Source: an uncultured Pelagibacteraceae bacterium
GTDB taxonomy: Bacteria > Pseudomonadota > Alphaproteobacteria > Pelagibacterales > Pelagibacteraceae
DNA: 64,000 bases
NCBI GenBank assembly: GCA_902635545.1
Contig: CACPOL010000001.1
Coordinates: 124,001 to 188,000, forward strand
Reading direction: 5' to 3'
Under the pieces are notes generated by a model. The model had not been told where the DNA came from. It saw only the letters and a list, made by a program, of their open reading frames with translations, and made no database searches. This document shows positions 1 to 8,365 of this stretch, one piece after another. The position numbers were made by a program, and so were the translations under genes. Position 1 is the stretch's first letter. Each line of letters starts with the position of its first letter.

Positions 1-519
1 AGAGTCTGTTTCATCTAAAATTGACAATTTTGGAGCCAACATTGACATTTGTAAAATTTCATTTTTCTTTTTTTCACCCCCAGAAAAACCTACATTAAGT
101 TGTCTATTTAGCTTTTCCTCGTCAAATTTTAGCTCTTTTGCCTTTTCCTTAACAAGTTTCAAAAACTCAATAGCATCCAACTCTTTTTGCCCGCGTGCTT
201 TTCTGATTGCATTTAGAGAAGTTTTTAAAAAAATATTAGTATTTACTCCTGGAATTTCTAAAGGATATTGAAATGCTAAAAATATGCCTTTATGAGCTCG
301 TTCTTCTGTTTCAAAATCAAATAAATTTTTATTTTCAAATAAAATTTCTCCTGAAATTTCATAACCTTTTTTACCAGATAATATATTTGATAATGTACTT
401 TTACCAGATCCGTTCGGACCCATAATTGCGTGTACCTCACCTGGATTTATATCTAAAGAAAAACCTTTTAAAATTGACTTTTCCTCTATATTTGCATTTA
501 AATTGTTAATTTTTAACAT
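1..519 (-). CDS. sufC: SufC, Fe-S cluster assembly ATPase (partial)
   Basis: This is the ABC-type ATPase of the SUF machinery; it partners SufB/SufD on the cytosolic scaffold that builds Fe-S clusters. The first 173 residues are present and the C-terminus lies beyond the left edge. Visible motifs are Walker A GPNGSGKST (residues 34-42), a SufC-type signature SGGEKKKNE near residue 145, and the beginning of Walker B (LSILDETDS) at the window edge. The ATG overlaps the sufB stop by one base (TAATG), which indicates translational coupling in an iscR-sufB-sufC operon. The family call is secure because SufC has this distinctive lysine-rich signature and lacks a membrane partner. Confidence 0.95.
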   Translation of the reverse strand, partial: MLKINNLNANIEEKSILKGFSLDINPGEVHAIMGPNGSGKSTLSNILSGKKGYEISGEILFENKNLFDFETEERAHKGIFLAFQYPLEIPGVNTNIFLKTSLNAIRKARGQKELDAIEFLKLVKEKAKELKFDEEKLNRQLNVGFSGGEKKKNEILQMSMLAPKLSILDETDS

Positions 520-1961
520 TAACCTACGCTTCCTTCTAAACTAATACCTACAAGTTTTTGTGCCTCTACTGCAAACTCCATTGGTAATTGTTGCAAAACC
601 TCTTTACAAAATCCATTTACAATTAATCCTACCGCCTCCTCAGAGTTTAATCCTCTTTGCTGGCAATAATGTAATTGATCCTCACTTATTTTTGAGGTTG
701 TTGCCTCATGTGCAATATGAGAGTCAAAATTTTTATTCTTAATGTATGGAACTGTATGTGCGCCACATTTATTTCCCATTAAAAGTGAGTCACATTGAGT
801 ATAGTTACTTGAATTTTTCGCTTTTGAATTTATATCAACAAGTCCTCTATAAGTCATATCTGAAAATCCTGCACTTATGCCCTTCGAAATAATTTTACTT
901 TTAGTATTTTTTCCTAAATGTATCATCTTTGTGCCAGTATCAGCCTTCTGATGATTATTAGTAATTGCTATCGAATAAAACTCACCTATTGAATTATCAC
1001 CTTTAAGTATACAACTAGGATATTTCCAAGTTATTGCTGAACCAGTTTCTACTTGTGTCCATGATATCTTAGAATTTTTACCCTTACACAACCCTCTTTT
1101 AGTTACAAAATTATATATTCCACCTTTTCCATTTTCATCTCCTGGGTACCAATTTTGAACAGTTGAATATTTAATTTCAGCATCATCTAGAGCAATCAAT
1201 TCTACATTTGCTGCATGTAATTGATTTTCATCTCTCATAGGTGCTGTGCATCCCTCCAAATAACTTACATAACTTCCTTTATCAGCAATTATTAATGTTC
1301 TTTCAAATTGTCCAGTTTCAGAAGCATTTATTCTGAAATAAGTTGAAAGTTCCATTGGACACTTCACACCTTCTGGTATGTAAACAAATGAACCATCAGT
1401 AAATACAGCAGAATTAAGTGTAGCAAAGAAATGATCAGTAGTTGGAATAACTGTTCCTAAATATTTTTTTACAAGATCAGGATGCTTCTGAATTGCCTCA
1501 GACATCGAACAAAAAATAATCCCATGTTTAGTTAACTCACCTTTAAATGTAGTAGCAACAGAAACTGAGTCAAAAACAGCATCAACAGCTATACCATTAA
1601 GTCTTGCTTGTTCTTGAAGTGGAATACCTAATTTTTTATAAGTTTCCAAAAGTTTTGGATCTAATTCATCTAAACTTTTTGGCTTATCTTTCAAACTCTT
1701 TGGAGCTGAGTAATAATATAAGTTTTGATAATCAATTTTAGGATATTTTGGCTTTTGCCAGTTAGGTTCTTTAAGCAGTTTAAATCTTTCGAATGCTTTT
1801 AATCTAAATTCTAACATCCATTTCGGTTCTTTTTTGATATTAGAAATAAATTTGATAACATCTTCATTCAGGCCTTTTGGCGCCTTAATATTTTCTATAT
1901 TAGTTGTAAAACCGTATTTATAATCCTTTAACTTTTCTATGTCTTTTTCTCTTGTGTCCAT
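519..1961 (-). CDS. sufB: SufB, Fe-S cluster assembly scaffold protein
   Basis: SufB is the scaffold subunit of the SufBCD complex, on which Fe-S clusters are assembled with sulfur from SufS. The 480-aa length is normal for the family. The C-terminal part carries the conserved SufB/SufD beta-helix core (HEATTSKIS, then [18 protein letters not shown]), followed by a typical LPMEFAVEA segment. It starts 2 bases after the iscR stop and its own stop overlaps the sufC start, so the three genes form one tightly packed unit, presumably controlled by IscR. Identification as SufB rather than SufD rests on length and the N-terminal half. Confidence 0.96.
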   Translation of the reverse strand: MDTREKDIEKLKDYKYGFTTNIENIKAPKGLNEDVIKFISNIKKEPKWMLEFRLKAFERFKLLKEPNWQKPKYPKIDYQNLYYYSAPKSLKDKPKSLDELDPKLLETYKKLGIPLQEQARLNGIAVDAVFDSVSVATTFKGELTKHGIIFCSMSEAIQKHPDLVKKYLGTVIPTTDHFFATLNSAVFTDGSFVYIPEGVKCPMELSTYFRINASETGQFERTLIIADKGSYVSYLEGCTAPMRDENQLHAANVELIALDDAEIKYSTVQNWYPGDENGKGGIYNFVTKRGLCKGKNSKISWTQVETGSAITWKYPSCILKGDNSIGEFYSIAITNNHQKADTGTKMIHLGKNTKSKIISKGISAGFSDMTYRGLVDINSKAKNSSNYTQCDSLLMGNKCGAHTVPYIKNKNFDSHIAHEATTSKISEDQLHYCQQRGLNSEEAVGLIVNGFCKEVLQQLPMEFAVEAQKLVGISLEGSVG

Positions 1962-1963
1962 TC

Positions 1964-2389
1964 TTAAACTCTTCTTGTTAAATTATCTTTAATTAAATCT
2001 TCTAAACTTTTTTGCTCAAAAAAATAAGTTATGTGATTTTCAAGCTCATCCCAAAGATCATGTGTTAAGCATTTTGTTGGTTTACCATTACATCCTTTTT
2101 TTGATTCTTTTTTACATTGAACAGTTTTAATTTTTTCATCAACCGCCTCAAAAATATTTATAAGTTTAATTTCTTTTGCTTTTTTATTTAAAATATATCC
2201 ACCTTGGGTCCCTCTTATACTTTGAACAATTTCTTTCTTTCTTAATTTTGAAAAAATTTGCTCTAGATAATCAAGAGAAATCCCTTGTCTTAAAGATATG
2301 TCTCTTAAAGAAACTGGATTAATATTATTAAACCTAGCTAAGTCTGCTAAAGCCATTACCGCATATCTGCCTTTGGTTGTTAGTTTCAT
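1964..2389 (-). CDS. iscR: Rrf2-family Fe-S-responsive regulator (IscR)
   Basis: This 141-aa Rrf2-type winged-helix regulator has the DNA-binding domain at about residues 1-65 and a cluster-binding loop with Cys92, Cys100, Cys107 and His110. That matches the Cys3-His ligand set of E. coli IscR (Cys92, Cys98, Cys104, His107), with slightly longer spacing. IscR binds a [2Fe-2S] cluster and represses Fe-S assembly genes when clusters are plentiful. It heads the suf operon and has an IscR type-1-like site over its own promoter, so autoregulation is likely. The start is supported by AAGGA about 4-8 bases upstream of the ATG. Another cluster-binding Rrf2 member (for example a SufR- or RirA-like one) is possible, but ligand position and operator favour IscR. 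Confidence 0.88.
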   Translation of the reverse strand: MKLTTKGRYAVMALADLARFNNINPVSLRDISLRQGISLDYLEQIFSKLRKKEIVQSIRGTQGGYILNKKAKEIKLINIFEAVDEKIKTVQCKKESKKGCNGKPTKCLTHDLWDELENHITYFFEQKSLEDLIKDNLTRRV

Positions 2390-2408
2390 AAATCCTTATT
2401 TTACAGGG

Positions 2409-2440
2409 TATATATAAACCCGAGTAAAATAGTCAAGTAT
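2409..2440 (-). promoter_or_regulatory. iscR-suf promoter with IscR type-1-like operator
   Basis: Reading the minus strand from 2440 to 2416 gives a 25-base imperfect palindrome (left half ATACTTGACT, right half ACTCGGGTTT) that fits the published E. coli IscR type-1 consensus (ATASYYGACT-RwwwY-AGTCRRSTAT) at 23 of 25 positions by hand alignment. The -35 box TTGACT (2436-2431) lies inside it, and a -10 TATATA (2414-2409) follows after 16 bases. The initiation site would fall near 2402, just ahead of iscR. A repressor bound here would cover the -35 region, as at the E. coli iscR promoter. The fit is seen directly; binding is inferred. Confidence 0.7.
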
Positions 2441-2464
2441 CATAGTTAAAAAAAAACTAACATA

Positions 2465-2484
2465 TTGTCACGCAGTTGTGATAA
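2465..2484. promoter_or_regulatory. Possible operator: inverted repeat in the iscR/hydrolase divergent region
   Basis: TTGTCAC and GTGATAA form a 7-base inverted repeat, with one G:T mismatch, around a 6-base spacer. It lies about 40 bases upstream of the hydrolase ATG and 75 bases upstream of iscR. The symmetry is visible, but I cannot link it to a known regulator, and short repeats are common in AT-rich DNA. Confidence 0.2.
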
Positions 2485-2522
2485 ACCTAATTTTTTTGTG
2501 AGAATAGTAATCAATAACAATT

Positions 2523-3179
2523 ATGGATAGTAAAATTATAGAAATATTTATACCTGGTCCCGCTGGAAGACTTGAAGCAAAATATTATAAGAGTAAAAAA
2601 AGTACATCACCAATAGCTTTAGTTTTACAGCCGCATCCACAATATGGTGGTACAATGAATAATAAAGTTGTTGTAGAAACTTTTCATACTTTTATGGAAA
2701 ATGACTTTTCAGTTTGTAGAGTAAATTTTCGTGGTGTAGGAAAAAGTGATGGTGATTTTGACAACGGTCAAGGTGAACTAGCAGATGCTGCTGCAGCTTT
2801 AGACTGGCTTGAACGAGAAAACTTTGACAATTCTCAATGCTGGGTTTCTGGATTTTCTTTTGGCTCACTAATAGCAATGCAATTATTAATGCGGAGGCCT
2901 GAGATTAATAGGTTTATTGCAATATCTCCTCAGCCAAATGTTTATGATTTTTCATTTCTCTCTCCTTGTCCTGCCTCTGGTTTGATGATTTATGGTAAAA
3001 AAGATGAATTAGTTCCAATAGAAAATCTTAATGAACTTAATAAGAGATTAAGTGCTCAAAAAGGAATTAAAGTTGAGTTTCAAGCTGTTCCAGATGCTAA
3101 TCATTTTTTTTCAAAAACAGAGACAGCTTTATGCAAAAATTTAGATAAATATATTAAAAAAGAAACTGCCTTATATTAA
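2523..3179 (+). CDS. Alpha/beta hydrolase (COG2945-like)
   Basis: This is a cytosolic 218-aa alpha/beta-hydrolase with a plausible catalytic triad: nucleophile Ser112 in GFSFGS, Asp161 in GKKDELVP and His194 in DANHFF. The early strand-loop motif LQPHPQYGGTMNN and the segment NFRGVGKSDGDFDNGQGE resemble the small hydrolases of the COG2945 type, whose physiological substrates are mostly unknown. It diverges from iscR and converges on anmK, sharing the four bases TTAA at 3176-3179 as a double stop. It could be an esterase or a peptidase-like hydrolase; nothing in the context specifies the substrate. Confidence 0.8.
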   Translation: MDSKIIEIFIPGPAGRLEAKYYKSKKSTSPIALVLQPHPQYGGTMNNKVVVETFHTFMENDFSVCRVNFRGVGKSDGDFDNGQGELADAAAALDWLERENFDNSQCWVSGFSFGSLIAMQLLMRRPEINRFIAISPQPNVYDFSFLSPCPASGLMIYGKKDELVPIENLNELNKRLSAQKGIKVEFQAVPDANHFFSKTETALCKNLDKYIKKETALY

Positions 3180-4276
3180 TAATTTTCTACTAAATCTCCA
3201 CCTGTACAAGGTTCTTTACAACCAGTCGTTTTTGGAAATGTAATGTTCAAACCCAAAAAAGATCTAATAGCAAGATATCCGAATGCTTGAGATTCTACAA
3301 AATTTCCATTAATTCCAAGATCATCAATTAAATTCAGTTTTATATTTTTTTTTTTTTCAATAGTTTCAATTAAAAAATTATTTTTTCTTCCACCTCCACA
3401 TAAATATATATTATCTTTAGTTATCTTTTTTGCGAGTATGTCAGCAGTAAACTCAACAATAGTAGACGCCCCATTTTCAAGTGTTAATCCTCTAGCAAAG
3501 GATATATCAAAATCACTTACATCAAGAGATTTTTTTTTACTAATTGGATGATTATAAAAATTATCTAGAGATTGATTTAAAATAAATTTATCTACCTTGC
3601 CTGATCTTGCAATATTACCCTCATCATCAAATTTTTTATTAGAATTTAATCTCATCCACCTATCTATTAAACAATTTCCTGGACCAATATCCATACTTTG
3701 CATATCAAAATTTTTATCAATTATAGTTATATTTGAAATGCCACCAATATTAATTATTTGTATTGGTAATTTAACTTTTTTTTCTTTAAATAATTTTTTA
3801 ATCAACAGTTTATGAAAAATAGGTGTTAAAGGAGCTCCCTCACCACCGTTCAACATATCCTTTTTTCTAAAATTAAATATCACTTTTTTCTTTAGTATTT
3901 GAGATAAAAGATTGCCATCTCCTAATTGTCTTGTATTTTTCTCTTCAAAACTGTGAAAAATTGTTTGACCGTGAAATCCAACAAAATCTATTTCAACCTT
4001 TGATTTTTTGACAATATTGTTAACTATTTCCGCATTAAAAAGTGTGAAATCTTTTTCTAACAAATTAATCTTTTTTTTTAATATCTGAAGATCTCTTAAA
4101 TTTGTAATTTTCTCTCTAAGATCAGCTAATTTCTCAAAAATATCGTTAGGATACTCAAAATGCTCATCTTTAATCACAGTAAATTCATCCTCACCGTTTG
4201 ATTTTATGATAGAAGTATCAATACCATCCATTGAGGTACCGCTCATTAAACCAATTACTGTATATATTTTTTCCAT
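3176..4276 (-). CDS. anmK: Anhydro-N-acetylmuramic acid kinase
   Basis: AnmK phosphorylates 1,6-anhydro-N-acetylmuramic acid released during peptidoglycan turnover, with hydrolytic ring opening, to give MurNAc-6-phosphate for recycling. The 366-aa protein starts with the family's phosphate-binding motif GLMSGTSMDG (residues 9-18), and has FHGQTIFHS, the INIGGISNIT segment, DIGPGNCLID and LCGGGRKN, all hallmarks of this branch of the ASKHA kinases. It is divergent from tyrS, as in several alphaproteobacteria. No other recycling genes are visible next to it. Confidence 0.93.
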   Translation of the reverse strand: MEKIYTVIGLMSGTSMDGIDTSIIKSNGEDEFTVIKDEHFEYPNDIFEKLADLREKITNLRDLQILKKKINLLEKDFTLFNAEIVNNIVKKSKVEIDFVGFHGQTIFHSFEEKNTRQLGDGNLLSQILKKKVIFNFRKKDMLNGGEGAPLTPIFHKLLIKKLFKEKKVKLPIQIINIGGISNITIIDKNFDMQSMDIGPGNCLIDRWMRLNSNKKFDDEGNIARSGKVDKFILNQSLDNFYNHPISKKKSLDVSDFDISFARGLTLENGASTIVEFTADILAKKITKDNIYLCGGGRKNNFLIETIEKKKNIKLNLIDDLGINGNFVESQAFGYLAIRSFLGLNITFPKTTGCKEPCTGGDLVENY

Positions 4277-4323
4277 TCTTATTTTTTTTTATAAAAATTT
4301 GTATATTGTAGAAGTATAAACGT

Positions 4324-5553
4324 ATGAATAAATTTTTAAAAGAATTTAAAGAAAGAGGTCTTTTCTATCAATGTACTAAGGAAAATGAATTATCTAATTT
4401 TTTAGATAATGGAAATGTTAGTGGCTACATAGGATTTGACTGTACTGCTGAAAGTTTACACGTCGGAAGTTTACTCCAAATCATGTGTTTAAGATTACTA
4501 CAAAAACATGGTCATAGACCAATAGTTTTATTAGGAGGCGGAACTACTAGAATTGGAGATCCCTCAGGTAAAGATAAAACTAGAAGTATACTTGATGAAA
4601 AAACAATAGAAAAAAATATCAAAAATATTGAGAAAATATTAAAAAAATTTTTAAATCATAAAGATACTAAAACAAAACCAATATTTGTAAATAATTATTC
4701 TTGGCTTAAAAATTTAAATTATATCTCTTTTTTACGAGAAATAGGAAAACATTTTACTATTAATAAAATGCTTAGCTTTGAAAGTGTAAAAAGTAGATTA
4801 GATAGGGAACAATCATTAAGTTACATGGAATTTAATTATATGATTTTACAAGCATATGATTTTTTAGAATTAAATCTAAAAAAAAAATGTTTTTTACAAA
4901 TTGGTGGCTCAGATCAATGGGGTAATATTGTTAATGGAGTTGAGTTAATTAAAAGATATTCAAATAAAGAGGCTTTTGGACTAACGACACCTCTAATAAC
5001 TTTAGCGTCTGGAGCAAAAATGGGTAAAACAGAGAGCGGAGCAATTTGGCTAGATAAAAAATTATTATCATCTTATGATTACTGGCAATTTTGGCGAAAC
5101 ATAGATGATAGAGATGTTGTAAAATTTATTAAAATTTTTACAGATGTAAGCATTAAAAAAATTAATGAAATTAAAAATGATAATATAAACGACTTAAAAA
5201 TTTTACTTGCAAATGAAGCAACAGCTATGTTGCATGGTAAAAATGAAGCTCAAAAATGTGAAAAAACTGCCAAAAAAACTTTTGTTGAAAATTCGACTGG
5301 TGAAAGTTTACCTGTAAAAAAAATTAGAGAAAAAGATCTAGAAAATAATATTAATATTTTAGATTTAATTATTATTTCAGAATTAGAAAAATCAAAGAGT
5401 GAAGCTAGAAGACTTGTAAAAGGAAACGCAGTAAAAATAAACAACAACAAAATTAATGATGAAAAATTTATAATTGATAAGACTTTATTTATAAATAATT
5501 ATATAAAACTATCACTTGGAAAAAAAAGACATATCAAAATTGAAATATATTAA
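4324..5553 (+). CDS. tyrS: Tyrosyl-tRNA synthetase
   Basis: This class I aminoacyl-tRNA synthetase charges tRNA-Tyr. The 409-aa protein has the HIGH-equivalent HVGS at residues 46-49, the tyrosine-pocket region (SYMEFNYMILQAYDF), GGSDQWGNI, and the KMSKS-equivalent KMGKT at 232-236. A C-terminal S4-like RNA-binding domain follows (about residues 345-409, with SKSEARRLVKGNAVKIN). Length and order are standard for bacterial TyrRS. It converges on the AsmA-like gene and shares a TTAA double stop with it at 5550-5553. Confidence 0.96.
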   Translation: MNKFLKEFKERGLFYQCTKENELSNFLDNGNVSGYIGFDCTAESLHVGSLLQIMCLRLLQKHGHRPIVLLGGGTTRIGDPSGKDKTRSILDEKTIEKNIKNIEKILKKFLNHKDTKTKPIFVNNYSWLKNLNYISFLREIGKHFTINKMLSFESVKSRLDREQSLSYMEFNYMILQAYDFLELNLKKKCFLQIGGSDQWGNIVNGVELIKRYSNKEAFGLTTPLITLASGAKMGKTESGAIWLDKKLLSSYDYWQFWRNIDDRDVVKFIKIFTDVSIKKINEIKNDNINDLKILLANEATAMLHGKNEAQKCEKTAKKTFVENSTGESLPVKKIREKDLENNINILDLIIISELEKSKSEARRLVKGNAVKINNNKINDEKFIIDKTLFINNYIKLSLGKKRHIKIEIY

Positions 5554-7748
5554 TTTTTTTTAATATTTTCTAAAGTTCTTGTGATAAACCTTGGTGTAAG
5601 TGTTTTTATAGGATTTACAGAAGTTTCTAATTTTTTTGGAGGCCCTTTTATTTTAAAACTTACGCCAAAGACACCCTCACCAATTTTTTTACCAACAAGT
5701 ATATCTCCTAAAATTGGTATCGAACCGATAACTTTATTTATTGTGGTAGCGGGAACTAATGTTCCTCTCAAACTTATTAATTCATTTTTTTGAATATATC
5801 CCTCCATTAAAACTGAAATAGCAGGCCCTATTGCATATATCTCATTAATAGTCATCAAATTTTTTTTATTCTTAAACTTCATTTCAAATTCATTGAATCT
5901 TATTCCTTCCCCTGAGAGTATATCAGCTATTCCTTGCAAAGACGCTAATGTCAAAATTTTAGTTAAAACAGATATTTTTTTTAATTTAAAGTCATATATT
6001 TTTAGTTGGGATGATGAGGTGCCATCTTTTTTAATTGAGTAAAAGTCTAACGAACCTTCTTCAAAACCTTTTATAAAATCATATTTCTTTACGATTGGTT
6101 TTGCATAATCTGAGTAAAATGTAGTTATTTTTCCATCCAAAGATGTCTGAATTGTCATAGTAATCTTTTTGTTTTCATCAAAAAAAGAATTTAAACTCAT
6201 TTTGAAAATTTCACTATCTTTTATATTAATCTTACCTTTTAAATTTTTAGTGTAAAATTCCTTATCTAAAAAAACCTTTGAAATATTCAAATTTATTTGT
6301 GAGCTTTTTTTATCAAATAAATTGGACAAATTGTTTTCATTTTTTGTACTCAACAAATTTTTAACAATTTCCGTTATATCTAATGACCTTCCTGTAATAT
6401 TATAATTTTTTTTTTTTCTTTTTAATTCGATATAATTATCTAAATTATCTTTATTTTTAAGATTAATTTTAAAATAATCTAACTTAGAAAGTTTATTCTT
6501 TTTATTTAATAAAAGGTTTTTAATTAAAATTTCATTTTCATTTTCTTTTAAAGAAATTGATTTAAATTGAATTTTTTCTTTATCATTATAAATGCCTTCT
6601 AAATAAATTTTTGCATTTGATCCTTTAATTTTTTCATATTTTATCAAATTAATTAAAAAGGGATTGTTTAATAAATCCAAAAAGATTTTAAAATGATAAT
6701 TTTTTTTATCTTTTTTGATATCGTAAGTAACTGTATCAATCTCTTTTTGCATTAGTAAATTACCTTTACCTTTAATGTTTAAATAATCTTTATCAAACGA
6801 CAGTTTAATTTTGTGATTTTTTAGAGAAAATTTATTCTTAATATCAGGAAAAAAATCTTGAAAAATAAATTTATTATCAAATTCAAACTCTCTTAAATCA
6901 ATTTCTGAAGTTAAATTAAAATCTTTAATTCTTAATTTTGAGTTTAACTTTAAATAAAACTTATTTTTTGAATCTAAATTTAAAGAACTAATATTTCTGT
7001 TTTTAAAAAAATCAGATAATAAGTTTGATTTTTTAATTTTTGATAAACCTATATCAAAATTTTCAAATTCACCGTTTACTAAAAAATCATTATTCTTTTT
7101 TCTTGCAACTATTGAATTAGCTCTGAATTTTATGTTTTGAAAAGAAAAATCAATCTCTTTAAATTGATAATTGTTGTGAAAAATATTAAATTTAAAATTT
7201 AATCGATGTAAATTATAATTTTTAAAAAAACTAAATTTTCCATCTTTCACAATTCCTTTAATCTCATAATCATCTTTAAAATTTCCGTTTTCATCAAAAT
7301 TTATATTTATATCTGAAATTAAATAACCGTCTTTTGTAAATTTTTCTAAAATATATAAATTCGTTGAATCATTAATTAATCTTAGGAATGGTATCAAATT
7401 TTTTATATCTACTAATTTTGTAGAAATTGATAAATTTTTTATTCTAGCTTCATTTTTCAAAAATTTTAATATTGAAATATTGCTTGTTATGCTCTCTAGA
7501 TCTATTCTTTTATTTTCTAAAATTAATGTTGATCCAAGAGTTTTAAGATTAATACTTAACTCAAACGGTTGTAAAAGTATTTTTACCTTTTTCAAATCCA
7601 AGTCAAATCTTGGATCAATTTTAACCACTTGATTTATTATCTTGTTATTAAATTTATTCGTATTAATTCCAAAAATACTTAAATAAATAACACCTAAAAC
7701 TATAATTAAAAATATACTAATTAAAAATCTATTTATTCCTCTAATCAT
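5550..7748 (-). CDS. AsmA/YhdP-like envelope protein (DUF3971-type)
   Basis: This large 732-aa protein has one N-terminal membrane anchor (about residues 8-27) and a long, Asn/Lys-rich, beta-strand-rich body. The C-terminal part (LQGIADILSGEGIRFNEFE, then GTLVPATTINKVIGSIPILGDILVG and GEGVFGVSFKIKGPPKK) matches the C-terminal module of AsmA/YhdP-type proteins. Members of this superfamily form elongated grooves that bridge the periplasm and are thought to carry phospholipids to the outer membrane. It overlaps the DUF3726 gene by 8 bases and is probably co-transcribed with it. Assignment to the superfamily is good; the exact role is inferred. Confidence 0.8.
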   Translation of the reverse strand: MIRGINRFLISIFLIIVLGVIYLSIFGINTNKFNNKIINQVVKIDPRFDLDLKKVKILLQPFELSINLKTLGSTLILENKRIDLESITSNISILKFLKNEARIKNLSISTKLVDIKNLIPFLRLINDSTNLYILEKFTKDGYLISDININFDENGNFKDDYEIKGIVKDGKFSFFKNYNLHRLNFKFNIFHNNYQFKEIDFSFQNIKFRANSIVARKKNNDFLVNGEFENFDIGLSKIKKSNLLSDFFKNRNISSLNLDSKNKFYLKLNSKLRIKDFNLTSEIDLREFEFDNKFIFQDFFPDIKNKFSLKNHKIKLSFDKDYLNIKGKGNLLMQKEIDTVTYDIKKDKKNYHFKIFLDLLNNPFLINLIKYEKIKGSNAKIYLEGIYNDKEKIQFKSISLKENENEILIKNLLLNKKNKLSKLDYFKINLKNKDNLDNYIELKRKKKNYNITGRSLDITEIVKNLLSTKNENNLSNLFDKKSSQINLNISKVFLDKEFYTKNLKGKINIKDSEIFKMSLNSFFDENKKITMTIQTSLDGKITTFYSDYAKPIVKKYDFIKGFEEGSLDFYSIKKDGTSSSQLKIYDFKLKKISVLTKILTLASLQGIADILSGEGIRFNEFEMKFKNKKNLMTINEIYAIGPAISVLMEGYIQKNELISLRGTLVPATTINKVIGSIPILGDILVGKKIGEGVFGVSFKIKGPPKKLETSVNPIKTLTPRFITRTLENIKKN

Positions 7749-8352
7749 TATCTGTTAAGCCAGCCCCAGCAGATTTATTTTTTAAATTTTCATTTTCTTC
7801 TACAAATATGTTTTCTGATAATTTATAAAGATGTTTCCATTCTTTGTTAGAAAAGCTATCTGCGTTTTTAATAAATTTAATAGAAACTAATTTAGTTTTT
7901 TTTATCATTTTATCCTCAAGAATATTTGAAAAAATATTTTGATTTAAATTTAAATAAAATTCTTGCTTATCAAATTTCAATATAATTTTTTTACCAATAA
8001 TTTCTGAAGCTCTTGAAATGAATGGCAAAAAAAGTATCGGATATGCTAATTTTTCAATTTTGATTTCTCCTATGCTCTTAAGACTATCTGCTTGATCTAA
8101 AAAACTCACACCGGCGATGATTGGGCAAAAATCATACTTTAATGATTTATTTTTTTTTTTAATATCATGGAGATTATTAAATTTACTCTTTTTTTTTTCT
8201 TTATAATAACTAATTAAGTTTTTAATACCTTTAAGACCAAATAATTCTAATAGTCTTATATTTTTACCAATTTCCTCACATATTCCCCAAGAAAAACCAA
8301 CGGCTCGACTAGCTCTTTTTGAAACTGTATCTATCTCACTTAATGATTTCAT
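7741..8352 (-). CDS. DUF3726 domain protein of unknown function
   Basis: This 203-aa protein begins SLSEIDTVSKRASRAVGFSWG and ends SAGAGLTDND; both ends are characteristic of the DUF3726 family, found mainly in alphaproteobacteria. The segment after the first helix (GICEEIGKNIRLLELFGLKG) also fits. No catalytic motif is recognisable and there is no signal peptide or membrane segment. It lies 13 bases downstream of the 550-aa unknown, which follows the M19-like gene by 2 bases, so the three probably act together. Its stop overlaps the start of the AsmA-like gene. Function unknown. Confidence 0.75.
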   Translation of the reverse strand: MKSLSEIDTVSKRASRAVGFSWGICEEIGKNIRLLELFGLKGIKNLISYYKEKKKSKFNNLHDIKKKNKSLKYDFCPIIAGVSFLDQADSLKSIGEIKIEKLAYPILFLPFISRASEIIGKKIILKFDKQEFYLNLNQNIFSNILEDKMIKKTKLVSIKFIKNADSFSNKEWKHLYKLSENIFVEENENLKNKSAGAGLTDND

Positions 8353-8365
8353 CTAATCAATTTAA

